A DNA stretch of 5,149 bases, taken from the NCBI GenBank assembly GCA_023427865.1, contig JAEYZV010000201.1, positions 1-5,149 of the forward strand, in the 5' to 3' direction. The stretch is from Acidobacteriota bacterium (GTDB lineage: Bacteria; Acidobacteriota; Vicinamibacteria; Vicinamibacterales; Vicinamibacteraceae). Under the pieces are notes generated by a model. That model had not been told where the DNA came from and ran no database searches. It saw only the letters and a program-made list of their open reading frames with translations. A program made the position numbers and the translations under genes. Of the stretch, positions 1 to 5,149 are shown one piece after another. Position 1 is the stretch's first letter; each line of letters opens with the position of its first letter.

Positions 1-1
1 G

Positions 2-946
2 ATCGGTGGCGAGGTGACGGCCGCGCGTCGGAGCGAGCCGCCGGTGTTCACGGGACAGCGGCTGCTCGCGTACGGCACGGCCGCGCCGGGCGCGGCGCTG
101 CCCCCGCGCGTCAGGCTCTCGGCGACGGCAACGCAAGGAACGGTGACATGGGACGTCCCCGTGCCTGCAACGGCGACGGCTGGGTCCGCAGTGGCCACCC
201 TCGCCGCCAGGGCGCGCATCCGTGAGCTCGAGGAAGGCGACCAATGGCTCGACGGCCGGGGATCGCGCCAGCGTGATCGCCGCGCCGGGGTGGTGCGCCA
301 ACAGGTCGTCGACCTCGCGGTGCGCTACGGCCTGATGTCACGCGAGACGTCGTACGTGGCCGTGGAGCGACGCGACACGCCGGTGATCGGCGACGTGCAG
401 TTGCGGCGCGTGCCGATCGCGCTGGCCTCCGGGTGGGGTGGACGGCAGCTCCCGATGCTGCTGCAGGCCGCCAGTTCCGACACCTTCGCCTGCATGCCGT
501 ACATGTCGCTCGGCAGCGCCTTGTCGGTCGGCGATCCCGCAACCGGCGTGCCCGAATCACGCGTGATGATGCGAGCGGCGGCCATGCGGCAGCCGAAGGC
601 GCCAGGCTGGTTCGCCCGCGTGTCGTCTTCGAGGCGTCCGGCGCAGATGGATGCGCTCGTCGCGCTGCAGGCGGCCGATGGATCATGGCAGCTCGATGCG
701 GCGCTCGCGACTGCGCTCGGCGCGCGACTCGCCGACCTCGAACACGCCCGTCCCGCGCCGGCCAGTGGAAACGCACACGACCAACGCGTGTGGGCAACCG
801 CGCTGGCGGTGGCCTGGCTCGAGACGCACGCCGGCGGCTGGGAGGACGAGTGGCGCCTGCTCGCCGACAAGGCGCGCCGCTGGCTCGAGTCGGTGGTGCC
901 GGGCGGGAGCGTCGCCATGGTCGCGGCAGCACACACGGCGATCTGA
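2..946 (+). CDS. VIT/VWA-domain (inter-alpha-trypsin heavy chain / VWA5A-like) protein, C-terminal part, 5' truncated by window
   Basis: The reading frame is open to the left edge, so the start lies outside the window; 314 residues are visible. The GTG at 14 is in frame but is unlikely to be the true start, because the homologous region begins well before it. Three blocks match what I know of bacterial VIT-VWA proteins and vertebrate VWA5A. The first is a beta-rich segment ending in AARARIRELEEG (visible residues 68-79). The second is the post-VWA helix VVDLAVRYGLMSRETSYVAV (102-121), corresponding to the family's 'LGLKYGLVS..TSFVAVE' signature. The third is a C-terminal domain with ALVALQAADGSWQL (218-231) and RVWATALAVAWLE (262-274), followed by an EW..L..KA..WL helix. 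A low-complexity linker of about 60 residues separates the second and third blocks. The VIT domain and the metal-binding MIDAS of the VWA domain would lie upstream and cannot be checked. Family members are usually secreted or surface proteins in protein-protein interaction or adhesion. The specific role here is unknown. The stop is TGA at 944-946. Confidence 0.85.
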   Translation: MGGEVTAARRSEPPVFTGQRLLAYGTAAPGAALPPRVRLSATATQGTVTWDVPVPATATAGSAVATLAARARIRELEEGDQWLDGRGSRQRDRRAGVVRQQVVDLAVRYGLMSRETSYVAVERRDTPVIGDVQLRRVPIALASGWGGRQLPMLLQAASSDTFACMPYMSLGSALSVGDPATGVPESRVMMRAAAMRQPKAPGWFARVSSSRRPAQMDALVALQAADGSWQLDAALATALGARLADLEHARPAPASGNAHDQRVWATALAVAWLETHAGGWEDEWRLLADKARRWLESVVPGGSVAMVAAAHTAI

Positions 947-981
947 CCGGGGCGGCGCGCGTCCTTCGTCCTTCTCCTTGC

Positions 982-990
982 TGGTATGTT
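982..990 (+). promoter_or_regulatory. Candidate extended -10 promoter element for the VCBS-repeat gene
   Basis: TGG-TATGTT has the TGn extended -10 arrangement plus four of six matches to TATAAT. No recognisable -35 hexamer lies 16-18 bases upstream. The element ends 8 bases before the ATG at 999, so transcription from it would start at or next to the start codon and give a leaderless mRNA. That agrees with the absence of a purine-rich ribosome binding site in the preceding bases. It is a weak, motif-only call. Confidence 0.3.
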
Positions 991-998
991 TGGCGCGC

Positions 999-2981
999 AT
1001 GCGATTGTCGTTCGCGCTCGTCCTGGCCCTCGCCCTCGGCACACTCGTCCCGAGCGCCTCCGACTCGCCCCTCCAACCGATGGCGTACGACAACCCGGGG
1101 CTGCACGTGAGCCTCGGCGTCGGTCTCTGGGCGTGGCCGATTCCGTGGGACGCCGATGGCGACGGCGACACCGACCTGCTCGTGTCGTGCCCCGACAAGC
1201 CATACAACGGCGTCTACCTGTTCGAGAACCGCTCTGGCGCGCATGTCGAGATGCCAGTGTTCGCCCGGGCGCGACGACTCGGCCCGACGCAGCATTACGT
1301 GACGCCGTCGTACGTGGACACGCCCGCGGGGAGACAACTGCGCGTCCTGCGCATGAACACGGAATGGCCCGGCGTGCTGCGCGCCGGCCTCACGCCTGGT
1401 CATGAACTGAAGCTGCCGCTGCCCGTGACGGCGCACACGACGCTGTTCGGCGCGCAGCCGAAGGGGCCGCGCATCCGGCACAACGTGTGGAAGTACGTCG
1501 ACATCGACCAGGATGGCGCGCTCGACGTCGTGCAGGCCGCCGAGGACTGGTCCGACTACGGCTGGGACGATGGGTACGACGCGACCGGCCGGTGGGTGCA
1601 CGGGCCCCTGCACGGCGTGATCTACGTGCTGCGCAACGAAGGGACGACCGAGGCTCCGAGGTATGCGGCACCGGAGCCGCTGCGCGCCGGCGGTGTGCGC
1701 CTCGACCAGCCGCTCGGCAATCCCGTGCCGAACTTCGAGGATTTCGACCGCGACGGCGATCTCGATCTGCTCACGGGCGAGTTCCTCGACGCCTTCACGT
1801 ACTACGAGAACGTCGGCACGCGCACGCGCCCGGAGTACGCCGCCGGTCGCCCGGTGACCTCCGCTGCCGGTGGGCGGCTCCGGATGGAACTGCAGATGGT
1901 CGTCCCGGTGGCGTTCGACTGGAACCGCGATGGCCACGCCGACCTGATCGTCGGCGACGAGGACGGCCGCGTCGCCTACGTGAAGAACACGGGGCGACTC
2001 GACGCGACTCGCACGCCGATCTTCGAGGCGCCGAAGTACTTCGAACAGGAGGCCGACACGCTGAAGTCCGGGGCGCTCGCCACACCCGCGACCGTCGACT
2101 GGGACGGCGACGGCGACCTGGACATCCTGAGCGGCAACACGGCCGGGTTCATCGACTGGTTCGAGAACCTGAGTGGGAGGGGCGTGGAACGCCCGCGCTG
2201 GGCGGCACCCCGAAGACTCGAGGCCGGAGGCCGCGTGTTCCGCGTCATGGCCGGGCACAATGGCTCGATCCAGGGGCCCATCGAAGCCAAGTGGGGCTAC
2301 ACGACCTTCAGTGTCGCAGACTGGAGCGGCGACGGGCTGCCCGACATCGTCCTCAACTCGATCCTGGGTGAGGTGATGTGGCTGCGCAACGTCGGGACCC
2401 GCACCGCGCCCCGACTCGCGGCAGCGGAGCCGATCGAGGTCGAATGGGAGAGTCCGCAGCCGCGCCTCGGGTGGGGATGGAAGACGCCGAAGGGAAAGGC
2501 GCTGCTGACGCAGTGGCGGACGACACCCGTGGTGCACGACTTCACGGGCGACGGCCTGCCAGACCTGGCGATGCTCGACACCGAGGGCTACCTCGCGCTG
2601 TACGAGCGCGCGCAGGCACGCGGGCGGCGCGTGCTGCGCCAGCCGCGTCGCGTGTTCGTGGACGAGGCTGGCGCGCCGCTGCGGCTGAACGAACGCTCCG
2701 CCGGCGGCAGCGGCCGCCGCAAGATCGCCGTCGCCGACTGGAACGGCGACGGGCAGTTCGACCTGCTCGTGAACTCGGCCAATGCCGATCTGCTCGTGCA
2801 AGTTGCCCACCGCGACGGGAAATGGTGGTTCCGGGACGTTGGTCCGCTCGCGGCGCGCAACATCGAGGGGCATGACGTCAGCCCCGCGGTCACGGACTTC
2901 GACGGCAACGGCGTACCGGACTTCATCGGCGGCGCAGAGGACGGCCGCTTCTACTACCTCCGCAACCCGCGATCGCGATAG
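999..2981 (+). CDS. Secreted VCBS/FG-GAP repeat protein, predicted calcium-binding beta-propeller
   Basis: This encodes 660 residues. The ATG at 999 was chosen because it begins a good Sec signal peptide: MR, then a hydrophobic run at residues 5-17, then PSAS with likely cleavage near residues 20-21. The same frame is open further upstream, but that part is the antisense-like shadow of the preceding gene. Nine acidic loops of the D-x-D-x-D-G-x-x-D type start at residues 51, 168, 248, 307, 367, 441, 514, 580 and 633, for example DADGDGDTD, DFDRDGDLD and DWDGDGDLD. Each is followed by a hydrophobic strand. Several are also followed by a blade linker of the form N-x-G-T-x-x-x-P-x-x-A-A. This is the pattern of FG-GAP/VCBS repeats, integrin-alpha-like propeller blades that bind Ca2+ in the acidic loops. 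No enzyme domain, sortase motif, type IX sorting domain or dockerin follows; the protein ends 19 residues after the ninth loop. Probable site is periplasm or cell exterior; ligand or substrate is unknown. It lies 52 bases after the VIT/VWA gene on the same strand. Confidence 0.9.
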   Translation: MRLSFALVLALALGTLVPSASDSPLQPMAYDNPGLHVSLGVGLWAWPIPWDADGDGDTDLLVSCPDKPYNGVYLFENRSGAHVEMPVFARARRLGPTQHYVTPSYVDTPAGRQLRVLRMNTEWPGVLRAGLTPGHELKLPLPVTAHTTLFGAQPKGPRIRHNVWKYVDIDQDGALDVVQAAEDWSDYGWDDGYDATGRWVHGPLHGVIYVLRNEGTTEAPRYAAPEPLRAGGVRLDQPLGNPVPNFEDFDRDGDLDLLTGEFLDAFTYYENVGTRTRPEYAAGRPVTSAAGGRLRMELQMVVPVAFDWNRDGHADLIVGDEDGRVAYVKNTGRLDATRTPIFEAPKYFEQEADTLKSGALATPATVDWDGDGDLDILSGNTAGFIDWFENLSGRGVERPRWAAPRRLEAGGRVFRVMAGHNGSIQGPIEAKWGYTTFSVADWSGDGLPDIVLNSILGEVMWLRNVGTRTAPRLAAAEPIEVEWESPQPRLGWGWKTPKGKALLTQWRTTPVVHDFTGDGLPDLAMLDTEGYLALYERAQARGRRVLRQPRRVFVDEAGAPLRLNERSAGGSGRRKIAVADWNGDGQFDLLVNSANADLLVQVAHRDGKWWFRDVGPLAARNIEGHDVSPAVTDFDGNGVPDFIGGAEDGRFYYLRNPRSR

Positions 2982-3054
2982 TCGGGCGCCCCGAGAAGCA
3001 CGCGGCGACCGGGCGACGCCCGTTGCCGGATCTCGCCTCCCGATCCCGCCCGAC
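2981..3054. terminator. Nested inverted repeats between convergent genes, possible bidirectional terminator
   Basis: The 75-base spacer between the two convergent stop codons holds layered complementarity. The outer arms are GTCGGGCG (2981-2988) and CGCCCGAC (3047-3054), the inner arms GGCGA (3004-3008) and TCGCC (3033-3037), and the core is a hairpin CGGGC-GAC-GCCCG (3010-3022). A separate hairpin TCGGG-CGC-CCCGA lies at 2982-2994 and competes with the outer arm. None is followed by a T tract on either strand, so this is not a classical intrinsic terminator. Position and symmetry suggest a shared 3'-end structure, but in DNA this G+C-rich short inverted repeats also arise by chance. Confidence 0.25.
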
Positions 3055-3056
3055 CG

Positions 3057-4292
3057 TCAGGCAGGCTTGACGTCGCGATAGAACGCGCCGAGCGCCTTCA
3101 TGATCGCGACGCCAGAGGCCTCGTTCAGCTGTCGCGTCTGCAACACGGCGCCGCCTTCGCAGAGCATCGCCGTGATCCCGAACTGGGTGTGCGGCCCGTC
3201 CGTCCACGAGGTGTTGCCGTACTGCCCGCGCTTTGCCAGGGTGATCGGCTCGACGAGGCCCAGCCGGTCGTGTCTCGCCAGGACTTCGCGCAAGTCGGTC
3301 CACGTCCCGAGCGGCCCCTGCAACTCGGGCCCCGGAATCACCTGCGGCTCGACGATGCCGCTCCAGGTGTGGATGGCCCACACGGTCGTGACCGGCGCCT
3401 CCGAGGCCATGAGCTGTTCCAGGTCGCGCTGCCAGACGTACGCCTCGTGGGCCTGCGTGTCCTTGGCGGCCCCCGCCGGCTTGTAGCTCCGGTTCATGTC
3501 CACACCCTGTGCGTTGACGCGGTACCAGCCGTTGGCCGGCGCGTCCGGGCTCATCATCAGCACGACGTGGACGATCTGCCGCTGCCGTACGTCGGCAGCC
3601 TCCTCGCTCAGCAGCCAGTCGACGAGGCCCGCAAGCCGCCACTGCGAGTTGTGCTCGCCCGGGTGCTGGTTCGCGAAGTAGTGCACCCAGCGCCGCGCAC
3701 GCGGGTGCGGACTCCCGTCATCGGTGATCTCCAGGCGCAACATGTCGCGTCCGCCGAGCGTCTTGCCGACCGTGTGGACCTTCACGTGCGGACTCTGCCG
3801 CCAGCGCGCGACGAGGCCGAGCGCGTCGACATCCCACGACATCGGCGTCTGCGTGCCGATCCACACCGCGTCGGCGGTGAACGGCGGGAACGTGAGCGTG
3901 TCGGCAAGCGGCGATACGAGATAGCCCTTCTCCCACGCCACCGGGTGCCAGTGCACGCCGTCGTACGAGAACGACTGGTGGTACTCGTTGAACGCGTAGT
4001 CCGTCCCTTCCGGGAACGCGACGTCGAGGCGCAGGGGATTGCCGCGTGCGTGGCGCAGGATACGCATGTTCAGCTTGTTGGGCCAGCCCGGCTGGTTGGG
4101 CGCTGCGCCGAGCCGCACGCGGAAGTGATTGGGCCCGGCGCGCTCGATCGACGCGCCCTGCGAACCGAGCGGGCCCTCGAAGCTGAAGTCGCCGACGGTC
4201 AGCGGCCGCGACTCCTCTGCGGCAACGGCGCGTGAGAGGGCTGGCGCACTCGCGACGGCGAGCGGCAATGCGAGAAGGTCACGACGAAGCAT
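3057..4292 (-). CDS. Exported M14-family zinc carboxypeptidase with cytosolic-carboxypeptidase (Nna1)-like N-terminal domain
   Basis: This encodes 411 residues. The ATG at 4292-4290 starts MLRRDLLALPLAVASAPALS, a short signal with an Arg-Arg pair (residues 3-4) that looks like a Tat signal; cleavage is plausible around AVAAEE. Residues about 32-165 form a beta-rich domain (VGDFSFEG, YHQSFSYDGVHWHPVAWEKGY, LTFPPFTADAVWIG) resembling the N-domain that precedes the peptidase in cytosolic carboxypeptidases. The peptidase domain follows. Its zinc ligands are H210 and E213 in ANQHPGEHNSQW and H308 in WAIHTWSG; the substrate-binding Arg is R268 in GVDMNRSY; the catalytic Glu is E379 in MLCEGG. All key residues are present, so it should be an active metallocarboxypeptidase removing C-terminal residues from peptides or a related amide substrate. 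Oddities are SPDA where NPDG is usual, and a third-His context unlike the LHGHS of cytosolic enzymes. The start lies inside the upstream YjbQ-family gene (14-base overlap), and no Shine-Dalgarno sequence is visible before it. Substrate is unknown. Confidence 0.9.
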   Translation of the reverse strand: MLRRDLLALPLAVASAPALSRAVAAEESRPLTVGDFSFEGPLGSQGASIERAGPNHFRVRLGAAPNQPGWPNKLNMRILRHARGNPLRLDVAFPEGTDYAFNEYHQSFSYDGVHWHPVAWEKGYLVSPLADTLTFPPFTADAVWIGTQTPMSWDVDALGLVARWRQSPHVKVHTVGKTLGGRDMLRLEITDDGSPHPRARRWVHYFANQHPGEHNSQWRLAGLVDWLLSEEAADVRQRQIVHVVLMMSPDAPANGWYRVNAQGVDMNRSYKPAGAAKDTQAHEAYVWQRDLEQLMASEAPVTTVWAIHTWSGIVEPQVIPGPELQGPLGTWTDLREVLARHDRLGLVEPITLAKRGQYGNTSWTDGPHTQFGITAMLCEGGAVLQTRQLNEASGVAIMKALGAFYRDVKPA

Positions 4293-4809
4293 GCCGGAAG
4301 GATACGTCGCCGACGATCGTGGCCACCACCGTCCGCTCCTGCGGGCCGTCGAGCTCCACGAGCAGCACGCGCTGCCAGCGCCCGAGCAGCAGGCGTCCGC
4401 TGACGACCGGCACGCACGCCGAGCTGCCGAGCAGCATCGCGCGGCAGTGCGCGTGCCCGTTCGTGCGCTCGCGATCGACGCGGTTGACGACGCGGCGCGT
4501 CGGGTCGTCGTGGTCGTAGGCGAGGCTCCGCGGCGCAAGGCGCTCGAGCTGCCGGAACAGGTCGCCGTGCAGCAGCGGCTCCCCCTCGTTGACGACGATC
4601 GCCGTCGTCGTGTGGAGCGTGTGGACGACGAGCAGGCCGCGCGTCACGCCGGTGAGAAGGAGGAACGCCTCGAGCTGGTCGGTCAGGTCGATGACTTCCT
4701 GCTCGGCGCCGGTAGAAACGCGGAGGCGCAGGTACGGCCCGTCCGGATCGTAGCTGCGCGCGAACGGAGTGGCGGGCCCGGTGGTGGGCGCAAGGACGGA
4801 CATGCTCAT
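4279..4809 (-). CDS. YjbQ / UPF0047 family protein (annotated in the family as secondary thiamine-phosphate synthase)
   Basis: This encodes 176 residues, somewhat longer than the roughly 140 usual for the family because of about 20 extra N-terminal residues with no clear feature. Diagnostic motifs are in order: GLLVVHTLHTTTAIVVNEGE (residues 58-77, with the family HTT core and NE), GDL at 82-84, NGHAHCRAMLLGSS (117-130), and LLLGRWQRVLLVELDGPQER (140-159). The family is a small compact fold with conserved His residues. A weak thiamine-phosphate synthase activity has been attributed to YjbQ proteins, but the physiological role is not settled, so I give no symbol. The protein is probably cytosolic, with no signal peptide. 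The first of two close ATGs (4809-4807) is preferred over the second (4803-4801) because GGGAGA sits at the right distance from it. It is the first gene of a likely two-gene unit with the M14 peptidase, whose ATG lies within its last codons. A clear promoter is not visible upstream. Confidence 0.93.
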   Translation of the reverse strand: MSMSVLAPTTGPATPFARSYDPDGPYLRLRVSTGAEQEVIDLTDQLEAFLLLTGVTRGLLVVHTLHTTTAIVVNEGEPLLHGDLFRQLERLAPRSLAYDHDDPTRRVVNRVDRERTNGHAHCRAMLLGSSACVPVVSGRLLLGRWQRVLLVELDGPQERTVVATIVGDVSFRHASS

Positions 4810-4816
4810 GACGTGT

Positions 4817-4822
4817 TCTCCC
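4817..4822 (-). promoter_or_regulatory. Ribosome binding site deciding the YjbQ-family start
   Basis: Read on the - strand, GGGAGA lies 7 bases before the ATG at 4809-4807. This spacing favours the first of the two nearby ATG codons. It is the only clear Shine-Dalgarno-like sequence in front of the gene starts visible in this window. Confidence 0.6.
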
Positions 4823-4902
4823 AGGCCCCTCGGTGCGCGTCATGCGGCCAGGAGGGTGCCGGGAACGAGCATCGGCGGCGCGCGGCGGCAAGTCTTGACC
4901 GC

Positions 4903-4935
4903 GTTGTGAGCAGTCGGTGAGATGTCGGTGAGGAG
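4903..4935. repeat. Three direct repeats with 11-base period (GTGAG core)
   Basis: Three consecutive 11-base units each carry GTGAG, at 4906-4910, 4917-4921 and 4928-4932. The second and third share TCGGTGAG followed two bases later by G; the first is more divergent (GTTGTGAG). The 11-base spacing is close to one DNA helical turn, so the cores would lie on the same face, as in tandem binding sites for some response regulators. They lie about 95-130 bases upstream of the YjbQ-family start and directly beside the heptamer array. The period is seen directly; an operator role is inference, and no regulator is identifiable. The remaining intergenic DNA (4823-4902) shows nothing I can name. Confidence 0.45.
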
Positions 4936-4977
4936 CCCGGCACCCGGTACCCGGTACCCGATACCCGGTACCCGGAC
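4936..4977. repeat. Tandem heptanucleotide array, six CCCGGTA-type units
   Basis: There are six contiguous 7-base units: CCCGGCA (4936), CCCGGTA (4943), CCCGGTA (4950), CCCGATA (4957), CCCGGTA (4964) and CCCGGAC (4971). Junctions of intact units create the palindrome GGTACC at 4946, 4953 and 4967. The array begins two bases after the stop codon of the partial gene on the right, read on the - strand, and is non-coding. Short tandem heptamer arrays in intergenic DNA are known in other bacteria, for example the STRR elements of filamentous cyanobacteria; whether this is a dispersed family in this genome cannot be seen from one copy. It could form G+C-rich secondary structure in the transcript between the two - strand genes. 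Confidence 0.85.
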
Positions 4978-4979
4978 CT

Positions 4980-5149
4980 TCAGCCTCGCCGCGCGAGACC
5001 GAGGGCCAGACCGGCACCGAAGCAACCGCCCTCGGCCACCGACAACAGGGCGCGTGTCAGCGGCCCGAACTCCGGCTCTCCGACGAGGCGCCCGAGCGGG
5101 GTCAGCACCACCTGCGAACCCGACACGGCCTGTGCGAGCGCGTGAACCG
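4980..5149 (-). CDS. Unrecognised protein, C-terminal 55 residues, 5' truncated by window
   Basis: Reading the - strand inward from the right edge, one frame (first full codon 5147-5145) runs open for 55 codons to TGA at 4982-4980. About 45 of those codons end in G or C, matching the coding style of the neighbouring genes, and the sequence reads like protein (HALAQAVSGSQVVLTPLGRL, then GEPEFGPLTRALLSVAEGG). Residues about 31-52 of the visible part are hydrophobic and Gly/Ala-rich with two GxxxG spacings (AEGGCFGAGLALGLA), and the protein ends in the basic ARRG. This resembles a C-terminal glycine-zipper or membrane helix, so the product may be membrane-associated. I do not recognise the family. 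A second - strand frame is also open here, but it reads as Arg/Ala/Gly-rich shadow. It is upstream of the YjbQ gene on the same strand, separated by 170 bases. Confidence 0.6.
   Translation of the reverse strand, partial: VHALAQAVSGSQVVLTPLGRLVGEPEFGPLTRALLSVAEGGCFGAGLALGLARRG

Noticed and set aside
651..998. In-frame upstream extension of the propeller gene
   Set aside because: This part overlaps the VIT/VWA coding sequence, is Arg/Ser-rich shadow sequence, and would bury the clear signal peptide that starts at 999.
111..2873. 920-codon open frame on the - strand across both + strand genes
   Set aside because: It is antisense to the propeller gene. Its repeating VAVAVPV-type runs are the mirror of the Asp-Gly-Asp codons on the other strand, it has no domain I recognise, and both genes beneath it have strong family evidence. 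Long antisense frames are expected at this G+C content.
3189..4235. 348-codon open frame on the + strand opposite the M14 gene
   Set aside because: It is Arg/Val/His-rich shadow translation with no recognisable motif, and the opposite strand carries complete M14 catalytic residues in order.
4293..4538. Upstream extension of the M14 frame
   Set aside because: The sequence is Arg/Ser/Thr shadow of the YjbQ-family gene, and the ATG at 4292 is followed at once by a plausible export signal.
4895..4923. TTGACC followed 17 bases later by TGAGAT on the + strand as a promoter
   Set aside because: The -10 match is only three of six, it overlaps the 11-base repeats, and no + strand gene follows within the window.
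4936..4977. Heptamer array as a CRISPR or integration site
   Set aside because: Units are contiguous 7-mers without spacers, and there are no cas, integrase or tRNA sequences nearby.
4199..5017. - strand frames running through the heptamer array (YRVPGTG-type peptide repeats)
   Set aside because: The heptapeptide pattern is the automatic result of translating a 7-base repeat. The rest of the frames is low-complexity Arg/Ala/Pro shadow of the YjbQ gene.

Overview
The window is a very G+C-rich stretch of bacterial chromosome with tightly packed genes and strong G/C preference at third codon positions. The gene mix (a VIT/VWA inter-alpha-trypsin-like protein, a secreted VCBS/FG-GAP propeller, a secreted M14 carboxypeptidase with a cytosolic-carboxypeptidase-like N-domain, and a YjbQ-family protein) would suit an Acidobacteriota genome of the Vicinamibacteria type. 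That placement is an inference from style; there is no rRNA or other taxonomic marker here.

Layout. The left third (2-2981) is on the + strand: the C-terminal part of a VIT/VWA-domain protein (cut by the left edge), a 52-base gap with a possible extended -10 promoter, then a complete 660-residue exported protein with nine calcium-loop motifs. The right part (3057-5149) is on the - strand. Read in its own direction it holds the last 55 codons of an unrecognised, probably membrane-associated protein (cut by the right edge), a 170-base intergenic region, a YjbQ-family gene, and a 411-residue exported M14 metallocarboxypeptidase gene whose start lies inside the end of the YjbQ gene. The two blocks converge on a 75-base spacer (2982-3056) rich in small inverted repeats.

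How the genes fit together. The two + strand genes both encode types usually found outside the cytoplasm or on surfaces (adhesion or scaffold-like), but nothing in the sequence shows that they cooperate. The two - strand genes overlap by 14 bases and the downstream one lacks a visible Shine-Dalgarno sequence, so they are probably translationally coupled, although one product looks cytosolic and the other looks Tat-exported. The intergenic region upstream of the YjbQ gene is the least ordinary DNA: six tandem 7-base units (CCCGGTA type) followed directly by three GTGAG cores spaced exactly 11 bases apart.

I found no RNA genes, CRISPR arrays, insertion sequences or defence genes. I do not see a clearly new multi-gene system; the most notable items are the repeat-bearing intergenic region, the divergent M14 active-site motifs and the possible leaderless start of the propeller gene.
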